This document shows positions 16,770 to 26,122 of a DNA stretch of 64,000 nucleotides, one piece after another. The first letter of the stretch is position 1. Each line of letters opens with the position of its first letter. The notes under the pieces were generated by a model. The model searched no databases. It saw only the letters and a program-made list of their open reading frames with translations, and was not told the DNA's origin. The DNA is taken from assembly GCA_963766195.1 (NCBI GenBank), contig CAVXYY010000005.1:558001-622000 (forward strand). The letters run 5' to 3'. A program made the translations under genes and the position numbers. Source of the DNA: JAHEFT01 sp963766195. GTDB taxonomy: Bacteria > Pseudomonadota > Gammaproteobacteria > Xanthomonadales > SZUA-36.

Positions 16770-18779
16770 TCAACCGGGTGAACCCGCTTTAGACGGGTTG
16801 AAGCGTCGAACCATCCTGCGCAGTTCGTCAATCCGGTGCGGGAACCGGATGTCATAACGTTGGATGACGTATGTGCTGGCTATTGCCGTCACCTCTGTTG
16901 CGACCTGCGGTCGCTCAGCTGCAATGCGCCGGGAAAAATCGAGAATCCCCTCGCCGGTCCGCCGTGGCAGACCGGCCCTGGCCATCTTGTCGCAGAAGAG
17001 ATGGATCAGGGCATCCCGCGGATCCGGTTTAACGCGCTGGCGGATGATCAGCCGTTGAAGCAGGTACGGCAGCAGCGCGATGCCGGCAGCCGCAAGGAAC
17101 AGCAGGCTCAGTCGAAACACAGAAACCTTTCCCAGCAAGCGCTGCAGGAATTCCACTTGCCGCTGGTCGTAACCGAGGACCCAGGTGGCCCATGCGTAGT
17201 CGAAGTAATCCCGCTGCAGGATGATCCAGTTGACCAGCCTGAAATCACGAAAGCGAATAAGGCTCAGCCGGCTGTCCGCCAGGAAGCCGTCTTCGTCGCT
17301 GAACAGATCGGCCAGGCTCATTTCAATCCGCTCCGGCGCAACGGCAGCCGTAGGGTCGATGCGCTGCCAACCCCTTCCCTCGAACCAGACCTCAGCCCAG
17401 GCATGGGCGTCGTATTGACGGACCGTGACGAATTTTTCAGTGGGATGAACCTCACCGCCAAGATAGCCGCCAACCACGCGTGCGGGATAGCCGGCTGCCC
17501 GCATGAAAAAAGCGAAACTTCCTGCAAAATGTTCGCAGAAGCCTCGCCGGGTCTCCCACATGAACTCGTCAACCGCATCTTTGCCCAGCAGCGGGGGTTC
17601 CAGTGTATAGACGAAGGAGCGATTGAAGAGCTGCAGCACCCGTTCGACGAGGGCTTCGACATCCGGTGTTTCCCGCGCCCATTCCCTGGCTACCCGCACG
17701 GTTTCCGGGTTGGAGCCGGGCGGTAGTCTCCGCTCCAGTTCTTCGCGATACGGGTGCAGTCCTTCCGGCTCGAGTCGATAATCGATCCAGGAGCGCAATT
17801 CATAATTGCGCCGCATGCTGATCCTGTCGACGCTGACCAGCCGTGAATCCCGCATCAGGCGGATGCCGGGTTCAGCGGTCGCAGGCGTCGAAAGCGCAAA
17901 CAGCCATCTTCTGTGTGTGGGCTCCATCGTCAGCGAGTAGCGGACAGGTTCACCAAGTCGCATGATGCTCTCGTCGCTGCCGTGGCTCAGAATCGGTTGT
18001 TCAGGGCCATAAAAATCCGCCTGCTTCCACTCCCTGCCATCGAACTCGGAGAACACGAGCCCACGCCAGTAAAGACTCTCACGGGGTGGTGTCTCGCCCT
18101 CGAAAAGAACACGAAATGCCAGCTTGTCGGAACGCACGAGGCTTGAGAACTCACCCGGCGACATGGTGTCTCCAACGCCGGTTCGGGCCTGGTTTTTCGG
18201 CCCGGGGATCGACCAGAGCGCACCCAGCCGCGGTACCACGAGGAACAGAACCAGCATCAGCGGCAGGGCGGTTGCCAGCATCTTGACAGCGATACGCGAA
18301 GGGCTCATGGAGAAGCCGTGGGTGTTCGATTGGTTGATGCTGACCAGGGCAGAGGTAGCGATGACAAAGGTCAGCAGTACCTGGATGAAATCGGGGATAT
18401 CCTGGGTGAATATGCAGTCTACCGCTGCGGTGAAGAAAGCCAGGTAGACCAGCACGACGGCATCCCGCTTATGGTGCATTTCGAGCAACTTCAACCCGAA
18501 TCCCGCTATCAGCATCGAGAGCATTGGCTCCAGGCCGAGCAGCGATGGATACACCACGGCCAACCCGGTCATGCAACCCGCCACCAGGATGGCCTTGAGC
18601 GGCCAGGGCGGGAACGGAACCACGCCGCGATACTCCAGAATTCGCCACAGGATGCACAGCCCCGCGACAGCCGTCACCCAGAGGGGCAGGTGGTCCAGGT
18701 GCAGCATGACTACAGCAGTGAAAGCGAACAGGACCCAGAACAGGCCGTTACGGGACAGTTGCCAATCAGGACGTCTCAT
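16770..18779 (-). CDS. TgpA-like transglutaminase with DUF3488 membrane domain
   Basis: The first roughly 200 residues form several membrane spans (DUF3488/TgpA N-terminal domain). A periplasmic transglutaminase core follows with Cys in RRGFCEHFAGSFAFFMRAAGYPARV, His in YDAHAWAEVWF and Asp in WQRIDPTAA, which make the Cys-His-Asp triad. A last membrane helix and a DUF4129-like C-terminal tail follow. Pseudomonas TgpA is essential in that species; the role here is inferred. The start at 18779 (MRRPDWQLSRNG) has GGGG 6 nt upstream and overlaps the DUF58 gene by 14 nt. An ATG at 18803 is also possible. It is the last gene of the MoxR-DUF58-TgpA operon. Confidence 0.85.
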   Translation of the reverse strand: MRRPDWQLSRNGLFWVLFAFTAVVMLHLDHLPLWVTAVAGLCILWRILEYRGVVPFPPWPLKAILVAGCMTGLAVVYPSLLGLEPMLSMLIAGFGLKLLEMHHKRDAVVLVYLAFFTAAVDCIFTQDIPDFIQVLLTFVIATSALVSINQSNTHGFSMSPSRIAVKMLATALPLMLVLFLVVPRLGALWSIPGPKNQARTGVGDTMSPGEFSSLVRSDKLAFRVLFEGETPPRESLYWRGLVFSEFDGREWKQADFYGPEQPILSHGSDESIMRLGEPVRYSLTMEPTHRRWLFALSTPATAEPGIRLMRDSRLVSVDRISMRRNYELRSWIDYRLEPEGLHPYREELERRLPPGSNPETVRVAREWARETPDVEALVERVLQLFNRSFVYTLEPPLLGKDAVDEFMWETRRGFCEHFAGSFAFFMRAAGYPARVVGGYLGGEVHPTEKFVTVRQYDAHAWAEVWFEGRGWQRIDPTAAVAPERIEMSLADLFSDEDGFLADSRLSLIRFRDFRLVNWIILQRDYFDYAWATWVLGYDQRQVEFLQRLLGKVSVFRLSLLFLAAAGIALLPYLLQRLIIRQRVKPDPRDALIHLFCDKMARAGLPRRTGEGILDFSRRIAAERPQVATEVTAIASTYVIQRYDIRFPHRIDELRRMVRRFNPSKAGSPG

Positions 18780-19767
18780 CAACAGCCCCGGCTTCATCAT
18801 CATCGATACCGTACAGTGCCAGGCGCCTGAGTGCCGACTGCCGGTGAGCCGAACCCTGGTTGGGCAATAATTCAGTGCCCGGCAGCCGCAAGCCGTATAC
18901 CTTGCCTGCGGCCTCACATTCACAAACCTGCCAGGTCATCCGCGACAGGCGCTGCTCGGTGTCCATGCCGTTGTAGTCGTCCCAGTCCACCCACACCCTG
19001 CTATCGACAGGGTCACCGTATTGCTTGGACCAGAGTCCCTGCTCGCGCGCAAATTGTTTCCATGCAACATGCCGCAGAGACTCGCCAGTCTCGAAAGTCT
19101 TCAACCCGGCGTAGTCTTCGGAGCCGGACGTACCCGTGTAGTGACCATCACCGGATCCGCGCCGATCTGAAGCACGTGCCCGATCCGGCAGAGGTGCCGG
19201 AAAAACGGCCGCGTCAAAGCGAAAGTGGATGAAAGCCCACACGCGCATCAGGCCTGCCGGGTATACGCTTTCGACGGTCAACAGGCCGGGATCGAGATAA
19301 CCCCGCCGCGTCGTTGGCGCCAGCACGGTCACGAAGGTGTCGCCGGCCTTCTCGAGCGTAACCATCAGGCGCTCGCCACCAGCAAAATGCAGCACCACCT
19401 GTTCACGGCGCCGGGCTCTGGCCTGGCTGAAACTGAGCTCGACAGCAACCGCATCACCTTTGAACACGGACTGGGCACGAACCGGCTTGACCCGCAAACC
19501 TGAGAGCGTGCCGTGGGTGAAGTGAATGCTCACCACGAACAGGGCCAAAAGCAGGAAACAGAGCATGAAGATCAGGTTATTTTCGAAGTTGGTCGCCAAC
19601 AACCACAACGCAGCAACGAGAACGAGAAAGCCGAAGCCTGCTTTCGACGGCAGAATGTACAGGCGCCGGTAATCCAGCTGGCACTCGCTTTCCAGCCGTG
19701 TGCGGCGGTCCACCCACCGCCGGTAGCGTCTGTGCAGTGCGTGCCGGATTCCTGACAACGGGTTCAT
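18766..19767 (-). CDS. DUF58 domain protein
   Basis: This 333-aa protein has two adjacent membrane helices (GFGFLVLVAALWLLATNF and IFMLCFLLLALFVVSIHF) and then the DUF58 core with TTRRGYLDPGLLTVESVYPAGLMRVWAF. The signature GSEDYAGLKTFETGESLRHVAWKQFAREQGLWSKQY is near residue 230. DUF58 proteins are the vWA-like partners of MoxR ATPases and act in envelope or metal-cofactor assembly. The ATG at 19767 lies 19 nt after the MoxR stop. The gene overlaps the downstream transglutaminase start. The order MoxR-DUF58-TgpA is a common gammaproteobacterial operon. Confidence 0.85.
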   Translation of the reverse strand: MNPLSGIRHALHRRYRRWVDRRTRLESECQLDYRRLYILPSKAGFGFLVLVAALWLLATNFENNLIFMLCFLLLALFVVSIHFTHGTLSGLRVKPVRAQSVFKGDAVAVELSFSQARARRREQVVLHFAGGERLMVTLEKAGDTFVTVLAPTTRRGYLDPGLLTVESVYPAGLMRVWAFIHFRFDAAVFPAPLPDRARASDRRGSGDGHYTGTSGSEDYAGLKTFETGESLRHVAWKQFAREQGLWSKQYGDPVDSRVWVDWDDYNGMDTEQRLSRMTWQVCECEAAGKVYGLRLPGTELLPNQGSAHRQSALRRLALYGIDDDEAGAVDETS

Positions 19768-19786
19768 GGCTGGACCGGTGCCACGC

Positions 19787-20713
19787 TCAAACGATGTCGA
19801 CGGAGTCGAGCACCTTGTCGATAAGTACCCGGCTGCCGCTGTCGTGACCACGGCCTGCGCCTTGTAACCTGTGATTGGCGACGGCCGGGAATACCGCCTG
19901 GATGTCCTCCGGGATGACGAAAGCCCGGCCGTCGAGCAGGCTGATGGCCTTGGCCGACTGCAGGATCGCCAGGGCCGCGCGAGGTGACAACCCATACTCA
20001 AAAACTTCGCTCGTCCGGGTGAACTGGATCAGACGCTGCAGATAGTCCACCACCGGTTCAGCTACGCTGACCTGGTCGACCTCGTCTTGCAGCGCCAGCA
20101 GCTCTCCCATGGAAAGCAAGGGCTTGATGTCGCTGAGACGTGCCCGCGGGTCACCGCCGGTCAGAATCAATTTCTCCGAGGCGAGATCCGGGTAGCCCAG
20201 CGACACCCGCATCAGGAAACGGTCCAGTTGCGATTCCGGCAAGGGAAACGTGCCGGAGTGCTGGATCGGATTCTGAGTCGCGACCACGAAGAACGGCTGC
20301 GGCAGGATTCGTGTCTGTCCCTCCACTGTGACCTGGCCTTCGGCCATCGCCTCCAGCAGTGCGCTCTGGGTCTTGGGGGTGGTGCGGTTGATCTCATCAG
20401 CCAACAGCAACTGGCAAAACACAGGCCCTGGAATGAAGCGGAATGCGCCTTCGGCCTTGTCGTAGACGGAGACGCCCACGATGTCGGCAGGCAGCAGGTC
20501 ACTGGTGAACTGGATGCGATTGAATTGGAGGCCCAGCACCCGCGCTATCGCGTTGGCCAGCGTAGTCTTGCCCAAGCCGGGGAGATCCTCGATCAGCAGG
20601 TGACCCCGTGCAAGCAGACATGCCAGAGCGATTCTGACCTGCGGTTCTTTGCCGATCAATACAGAGCTGATCGATGTGACGATCGCATCCAGTTTTGCCT
20701 TTGAAAAGGTCAC
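19787..20713 (-). CDS. MoxR-family AAA+ ATPase
   Basis: This protein of about 308 aa has Walker A in LLIEDLPGLGKTTLANAIAR, Walker B in LLADEINRTTPKTQSALLEAM, sensor 1 (FFVVATQNPIQHSGTFPLPE) and the arginine-finger region LPESQLDRFLMR. MoxR ATPases act as chaperones for assembly or activation of partner complexes. The GTG at 20713 is preferred because AGGGGA precedes it by about 8 nt; the longer frame begins at a TTG (20761). It heads the three-gene operon with DUF58 and TgpA. Confidence 0.88.
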   Translation of the reverse strand: MTFSKAKLDAIVTSISSVLIGKEPQVRIALACLLARGHLLIEDLPGLGKTTLANAIARVLGLQFNRIQFTSDLLPADIVGVSVYDKAEGAFRFIPGPVFCQLLLADEINRTTPKTQSALLEAMAEGQVTVEGQTRILPQPFFVVATQNPIQHSGTFPLPESQLDRFLMRVSLGYPDLASEKLILTGGDPRARLSDIKPLLSMGELLALQDEVDQVSVAEPVVDYLQRLIQFTRTSEVFEYGLSPRAALAILQSAKAISLLDGRAFVIPEDIQAVFPAVANHRLQGAGRGHDSGSRVLIDKVLDSVDIV

Positions 20714-20966
20714 AAGCGAATCCCCTGGTGTTTGGTATCGGTATGCCGTTGCATGATACAACGTGAGCCGGCCTATTCGTATTTGTAACTTAAAAACCGA
20801 GTCAAGAGCCTTCCGCGAGAATGCGGGTTCACACTTTCAGTGTTGTACGTGTTTCCAGCGCATATAGTGCAGCACTCATCCGCTTTACCCGTTCAGATCT
20901 CCTGTCGATTTCGCTTTGGCAGCCATGTATAAAAGCTCCGGCCCTTCATTAACGTCGGGGAATGGT
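20714..20966. other. Intergenic region upstream of MoxR operon
   Basis: About 250 bases lie between the MoxR operon start and the stop of the TolB/TPR gene. It likely holds the MoxR-operon promoter and the end of the TolB/TPR transcript. I see no strong hairpin, gene or clear promoter consensus. Confidence 0.3.
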
Positions 20967-23174
20967 CTACCAGGTCTGGCGCTTGCCGGAAGTCAGACCG
21001 TCAGCGCTTAGTCGACCAAATAGGTCTTCCGCTTCCTGGTCCAGCCGATCAAAATACGGCCCGAAGTCCGGATCGCTTCGGTAGGGCTGCATCCAGGACT
21101 CCAATGGCAAAACGCCAACCGGGGTCATGCCCTTGTCTTCAGCAAGGCCCAATTCGTGCAGGGCGGTCGTGCGATCGCCTGCGCCGACAGCGATGCGTGC
21201 GGCCATGAAGTGCCGTTGCCATGTGTCCATCGAATTTCCCATTTGCTCGAAGGCCCTGATTCCGGCGTCACTCAATTCAGTTGCTTCCTCAACAAAACCC
21301 AGTTTGCGCAAGGCATAGGCGCACGGTGCTGTGTTGCTGAAAAGGTCATCCTGCTCCGGGACCGTCGGTGGCGTTTCCGAATTCCAGTTTCGCCGGCAAA
21401 GGGCCAAAGTGCGTTCCGGCCGGCCGACGTGCGCCTCCATGAAGATCGCCGCGGCCAGGGCAACCTTGTCTTCCGGGTAACGCGCTAACAGGTCGTTGAC
21501 TTGCTGCAAAGCCTCCTCACGAGCACCACGCATGTCCATCAGGTAAGCATTCAGGGCCACGGAGTTGGGGAACAACGGCGCAATCCCGGCCACTCTTCCG
21601 GCATACATCTCGGCCATTTCCAAGTCTCCAATGGAAACATATCCGTTCGCAAGATTGGCAAGAGAAGTCACGTCTTCGGGGTCGAGTTCCACAGTGTGCA
21701 GATTGGAGCGGAACCAGGTATATGCGTCCCCTTGCGTGATGGCGATCTGGGCCATGAGCCGGTGTGCAACAGGCCAGTCGGGATCCAGTCTCAGCAACTC
21801 GACGGCATGGCTTCGCGCCGCTTCGAAACGGCCGGTTGCGATCATCCATTCCGCCAGGTTGTAAATAACGACGCCGGATAACGGATCCAGCTCGTAGGCT
21901 CGTTGGATATGTTGACCCGCTGAATCGGGATCCTCCACGAGCAACTGGTTTGACAACCACATGTGGGCAAGACTGTTGTTTGGGTTCATAGCCAGTGCCT
22001 TGCGGAATTGTTCAACAACCGCCGAGTTCGGTACGTTTAACTGTGACAGCAGCAAACCTTTGGAGGCATGGGCCGAATCCAGGTCGAGGTCCAGGGTCAG
22101 GGCCGTACCGATGGCCTGCTCGGCTTCAGTGCGTATTTCCCCGACCGCCCTGAATCCGTAGATTGCCATCAGAGTAAGGCTGTCCGCCATGCCGGTCCAG
22201 GCTTCCGCGAAATTCGGATCACGCTCGATTGCCTCACGGAAGGCTTCGAGTGCCAGTTCAAGCTGTTCGCGGCTGCGCTTTGCCACGTGGTGAAGGCCGC
22301 GAAGATAGTCCTGATAGGCCTCCAGGTCATCGGTGGGCCGGACGTTATGAGCGGGCGCTGGGGAATGCGGCTGCAATTCTGCCATCAAGGCCTCGACCAC
22401 CTGCTTCGATATGTCATCCTGGATGCTGAAAATATCGCCAAGAGTCCGGTCGTAGACTTCGGACCAGAGGTGGACGTCGTTGCGTGCATCAATCAGTTGA
22501 GCGGAGATACGAACCCGGTCGCCGCTCTTTCTGACCGATCCCTCGAGGACCACCATTACGTTCAGGCGCCTGGCAAATTCCGGAATCTCGAGGTCCTGCC
22601 CCTTGAAGGAAAATGCAGACGAGCGCGATATGACACGCAACCCGGGTACTTTGGCCAGCCGGCCAAGCAACTCTTCGGCTATGCCGTCCGAGAAATAGTC
22701 CTGCTCCGGATCGGAGCTCATATTGACGAACGGAAGAACCGCTATCGAATTGTCGTTTTGCGAGTCTCCACGCAATTCCGCAAGCCCTTGCGCACGGACC
22801 GACTCAGCCAGTTCCTGGTCGCGTACCGGGTCGATAATGAACTTGTCGAATGCGAAGTAACCCAGAGCCAACGCCAGTAATAACAGGATCAGGCGGTCGA
22901 GTCGGGTGACAGTGCTGCGGGGAAAGGAGCGCTTGCCGTCAATGTCTTTTTCACGCCGCAGACCTTCCGGAGTGATTTCAAATATCCAGGAAAAGACCAG
23001 GAAGGGAACAAATGCAACCGCGAGCAGCGAGATGACTACGCGAATCGATTCTCCACCAAAGCCATAGGCGGGCAGAATGGTCTCGGCCACTTGTATGATC
23101 AGCCAGGACGCCACCAGGTAAGCAGTCGCCACGCGGAAGACGTTTCGGCGTTTGAGTTCGTCAAAGAACGACAT
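20967..23174 (-). CDS. Membrane TolB/FlgO-like and tetratricopeptide-repeat protein
   Basis: The 735-aa protein starts MSFFDELKRRNVFRVATAY, followed by three or so membrane helices in the first 125 residues. Then comes a FlgO/TolB N-terminal-like domain (SIAVLPFVNMSSDPEQDYFS, LEGSVRKSGDRVRISAQLIDA, VYDRTLGDIFSIQDDI) and finally about ten TPR-like repeats to the end. Many marine gammaproteobacteria hold several of these. Some relatives carry an N-terminal winged-helix or adenylate cyclase domain, absent here. The function is unknown; an envelope sensing or scaffolding role is likely. It is monocistronic. Confidence 0.8.
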   Translation of the reverse strand: MSFFDELKRRNVFRVATAYLVASWLIIQVAETILPAYGFGGESIRVVISLLAVAFVPFLVFSWIFEITPEGLRREKDIDGKRSFPRSTVTRLDRLILLLLALALGYFAFDKFIIDPVRDQELAESVRAQGLAELRGDSQNDNSIAVLPFVNMSSDPEQDYFSDGIAEELLGRLAKVPGLRVISRSSAFSFKGQDLEIPEFARRLNVMVVLEGSVRKSGDRVRISAQLIDARNDVHLWSEVYDRTLGDIFSIQDDISKQVVEALMAELQPHSPAPAHNVRPTDDLEAYQDYLRGLHHVAKRSREQLELALEAFREAIERDPNFAEAWTGMADSLTLMAIYGFRAVGEIRTEAEQAIGTALTLDLDLDSAHASKGLLLSQLNVPNSAVVEQFRKALAMNPNNSLAHMWLSNQLLVEDPDSAGQHIQRAYELDPLSGVVIYNLAEWMIATGRFEAARSHAVELLRLDPDWPVAHRLMAQIAITQGDAYTWFRSNLHTVELDPEDVTSLANLANGYVSIGDLEMAEMYAGRVAGIAPLFPNSVALNAYLMDMRGAREEALQQVNDLLARYPEDKVALAAAIFMEAHVGRPERTLALCRRNWNSETPPTVPEQDDLFSNTAPCAYALRKLGFVEEATELSDAGIRAFEQMGNSMDTWQRHFMAARIAVGAGDRTTALHELGLAEDKGMTPVGVLPLESWMQPYRSDPDFGPYFDRLDQEAEDLFGRLSADGLTSGKRQTW

Positions 23175-23339
23175 TTGTTACCGGCTTAAAATTGCTGTTC
23201 CGATTAGAGCAATCCTACGCCAAATCCGCATTTCGCGTATTGAGTTGCGTCATGAACACGAAGTGGTTAAAAATTGTGGTGTTGCGTCAAGGGTCATTAG
23301 CGGTCATCTCATCCAAAGAAAGTTCTTGCTGGTATTAAA

Positions 23340-23367
23340 GGAAGCTCCCGGAGTGATCCCCGGAAGC
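23340..23367 (-). terminator. Possible intrinsic terminator after the second M6 protease
   Basis: A stem of about 10 bp with mismatches (GCTTCCGGGG ... CTCCGGGAGC on the minus strand) lies 55-80 nt beyond the protease stop and is followed on that strand by TTCCTTT. It fits a weak rho-independent terminator. Confidence 0.4.
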
Positions 23368-23421
23368 CTCCTGATGACCAAGCCTATCTAGTATTGTCTT
23401 CACAAAGACATAATCATAGGC

Positions 23422-25650
23422 TTATTTGGCAGGACGTACTTCAACCTGCATAAAGCCACCCTGGGCACTGACGCTTTTAACCCTGATCTGCGTGCCCGTA
23501 TTTGGAACGATGACACTTCCCCATGGATTCAAGGGGTCGTAGTAGCTGTTGCGGTCATCGAAAATGGGTACAGCCGGCAGGCTGGGGTGATACGATGGCT
23601 GACTTAACCAGTGCAGCATCAGGCCATCCGTCCGCTCCAGGCCAAACGTCGAGTCGTAGCTCTGGATCCGGTTGCGCCATACACCGCCATCAGCGCGGAT
23701 CATCGCGACCGGATGAGCATCGACCGGCAGGAGCAAACCCTGGCCGGGGTGACGCCTCACCTGATTGTTGCTCTGGGAGGTGTCCCAGTAATTGATCAGC
23801 AAACCATCCTGGTAGGGGAAGTGCTCGACCCAATTACCAAGAAGGGGGTCATCGAGGAACCCGAAGTTGTACGGTCCGAGTTCAAGGCCCTGGTCATAGC
23901 CGCGGTATTGGCGGAATGCGGCCACGTAATAGTTGCTGTAGAAGGCGCTTTCGATGCCGTTGGTCACCCGGAAGCCGTCAAAAGTCCAGCCTGCATCGGA
24001 TTCGGCACCGTCGACTTCATGGCCGGTGATCGCAATGTCGTCAAGTTTGAAACCTGCGCGAACGGTATTGGTGTCGGTCCAATACCGGAAACCGAGCAAT
24101 ACATCACCTTCAGGCAGAAGGGCGTTAAGTTCAACCCAACCACCGGAATTGCCAGTGATGCCGAAACCGAAGTTCTGCCCGTTGGGGTCGTCGGTGGTGG
24201 AGCGGTTGGTCTGCAGATGTAGCCAAGTGGCGCCGCCGTCCGTCGAATAGACCAGGTAGGCGTAGTCCCAGTTGCTCTCGATATTGTAATTGACCATCGC
24301 CGTCAAGGTAGATCCAGCCGGTAAGCTGAAGGCCTTGTACATCAGGTTGTCCAGATTGTTGCCGGCGCCGCTGAAGTAGTAATAGTCTCCAGCGAATGGG
24401 CCGCCGATGTCCGTGACAACCTCCTTTTGAGGCAGCACCACGAACAGGGCCTGTGCTTGCTTGGTGTTGGCAGTGGATGGCCCCAGCTTGTGCTCACTCT
24501 TGGAGCCAGCAAAGGCGACCTCGTAATTCAGCCAGCCCAGCTGGAACTTTTCCCAGACACCCATGTGATTAGGCTGGGAGCCGATATCGACACCGTCCTG
24601 GCTGAGCCAGGAACCGGAAGACATGAGGGTCCAGAAAGCGGTTGAGTTTTCGCCGCCGGAGGTGTCATACAGGTCCGGCAGGCCCAGGTCATGTCCGTAC
24701 TCGTGCGTAAAGACGCCGACGCCGCCATTCTCAGGGTTAATGATGTATTTGTTGAGCCAGAAGTCGCTTTCGCCGATCTGCAGGCCACCGATCAGGAATT
24801 CGGGTGACGGCCCCGCGACCCCTACCAGGTTGGAGAAGGCAAACCAGCTATGGCTCCAGATGGCGCAGTCGCCCAGTGCTCCACCGCCGGCTTCGTTACC
24901 CTCACCGGCATGCAGAAAATTCATGTGGTCGATATAACCATCGGGCTCGTCAAAGTTGCCGTCGCCATCCCAGTCATAACGGTCCCAGACGTCAAACTGG
25001 CTGAGATAAGCATTAATTTCCGCGGGGGTCTTGCCGGCTCCGATTTGATCGGCGTACCAGGCATTGACGGTATCTTTCAGAAAGTACCATACGGCGTTGC
25101 CGCCATTTGGGTGATTCAGGTCGTCGTCATACTCACATGCATTACCCGGGGCCAATGCCCAATCGGTCACATCACCGTAAACGGCATAACGGTTGGCGGA
25201 ATTCTCGATGTAAAATTGACGCATCGAATTGGCATCGTCGCCCTCTGCAAAGAGCAGGTTCAGGAAATACTCGCGGTTGAAATCAGGGGTCCAGATAGTC
25301 GTGTTGTCAACGGATCTGTCTGGCTCAGCGATCATGTTGTGGGCAAAGTCGCCAAACTCGCCCAGAACCGTCCAGACGGGGGCTTCACCTTCCCGTTCCA
25401 GTTCAACGTATTGGCCGAGGGCTACTTCATGCGTTTTGCCATGCGCTTTACCCATCAACTTCGCTTGCACGGCTTGCTCGTGCAAAGCCCGCTGCTCCTG
25501 GGTCAAGGGGTCGAGGCGGTCATCGACCTTGACGTAATTTGCCTCATCATTGGGCCCAACCGCCAGGATCGGGCCGGTAAACGCCATCATCGAAATGCTG
25601 GCGACCATGCCAGTCAGCACCAGATAACTACTGAATCGATCATTTTTCAT
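23422..25650 (-). CDS. M6 family (immune inhibitor A-like) secreted metalloprotease, 742 aa
   Basis: The protein has a signal peptide (YLVLTGMVASISMMAFTGPILA), a propeptide-like N-terminus and a Zn site VFTHEYGHDLGLPDLYD (HExxHxxGxxD) near residue 316. The Asp-rich loop YDWDGDGNFDEPDGYIDHM comes before it. The C-terminal part has KLDDIAITGH and FGFLDDPLLGNW segments typical of immune-inhibitor-A-like proteases. It is shorter than the paralogue at 12.6-15.4 kb and not adjacent to it, so the two may differ in substrate or timing. The 25.65-26.1 kb spacer upstream is strongly AT-rich and likely holds its promoter. Confidence 0.87.
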   Translation of the reverse strand: MKNDRFSSYLVLTGMVASISMMAFTGPILAVGPNDEANYVKVDDRLDPLTQEQRALHEQAVQAKLMGKAHGKTHEVALGQYVELEREGEAPVWTVLGEFGDFAHNMIAEPDRSVDNTTIWTPDFNREYFLNLLFAEGDDANSMRQFYIENSANRYAVYGDVTDWALAPGNACEYDDDLNHPNGGNAVWYFLKDTVNAWYADQIGAGKTPAEINAYLSQFDVWDRYDWDGDGNFDEPDGYIDHMNFLHAGEGNEAGGGALGDCAIWSHSWFAFSNLVGVAGPSPEFLIGGLQIGESDFWLNKYIINPENGGVGVFTHEYGHDLGLPDLYDTSGGENSTAFWTLMSSGSWLSQDGVDIGSQPNHMGVWEKFQLGWLNYEVAFAGSKSEHKLGPSTANTKQAQALFVVLPQKEVVTDIGGPFAGDYYYFSGAGNNLDNLMYKAFSLPAGSTLTAMVNYNIESNWDYAYLVYSTDGGATWLHLQTNRSTTDDPNGQNFGFGITGNSGGWVELNALLPEGDVLLGFRYWTDTNTVRAGFKLDDIAITGHEVDGAESDAGWTFDGFRVTNGIESAFYSNYYVAAFRQYRGYDQGLELGPYNFGFLDDPLLGNWVEHFPYQDGLLINYWDTSQSNNQVRRHPGQGLLLPVDAHPVAMIRADGGVWRNRIQSYDSTFGLERTDGLMLHWLSQPSYHPSLPAVPIFDDRNSYYDPLNPWGSVIVPNTGTQIRVKSVSAQGGFMQVEVRPAK

Positions 25651-26122
25651 TGGATTTCCCTCTCAGTTAAGAATGCATAATGCGCTCCTTCGCTAATGTT
25701 CAGACTCCATTCAAGTGGGGGTAATTCCACTGCATGACTCGAGCAGATTATTCGAGAGCTGTATATGATCTATATCATTGATAATAATAGATATTTGATT
25801 CATCATAAAGCATGAATTAATGTCAAGGTTATTAACCAGGTTTCTGGCGTTGATTGGACATAGGCCAATCAACGCTGTGGGTCGGAAGCCGTCGTCAACA
25901 GGGCAGGGAAGGTAAATTCTGCGATGGAACAGATAACAGGATTCTCCTGATGCCCGGTGGCTGGAAAATTGTGTTTTGAGCTCCGCCAGAAGGGGCGTTC
26001 GCTGATGAACGCGACAGGGGTAAGGTCGTTTAAAGGCAGGTCATGAACCCGGACCTCAAAACAGCCAGGGGGTGTTGGAATTAGCAGGACAGACCAGCGA
26101 CCGGGGCAGCACCCCGAAAGAT
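25651..26122. promoter_or_regulatory. AT-rich intergenic region upstream of M6 protease
   Basis: About 470 bases without a convincing gene. The part from about 25740 to 25840 is very AT-rich (CTATATCATTGATAATAATA), which suits a promoter for the leftward protease. The half next to 26123 has no recognisable element. A frame on the minus strand (25869-26126) has no family-like features. Confidence 0.35.

Noticed and set aside
20714..20761. Longer MoxR start at TTG 20761
   Set aside because: The GTG at 20713 has a good AGGGGA site and fits the family N-terminus.
25770..25800. Possible FNR box or Fur box in the AT-rich region
   Set aside because: The match to either consensus is partial; recorded only as an AT-rich control region.
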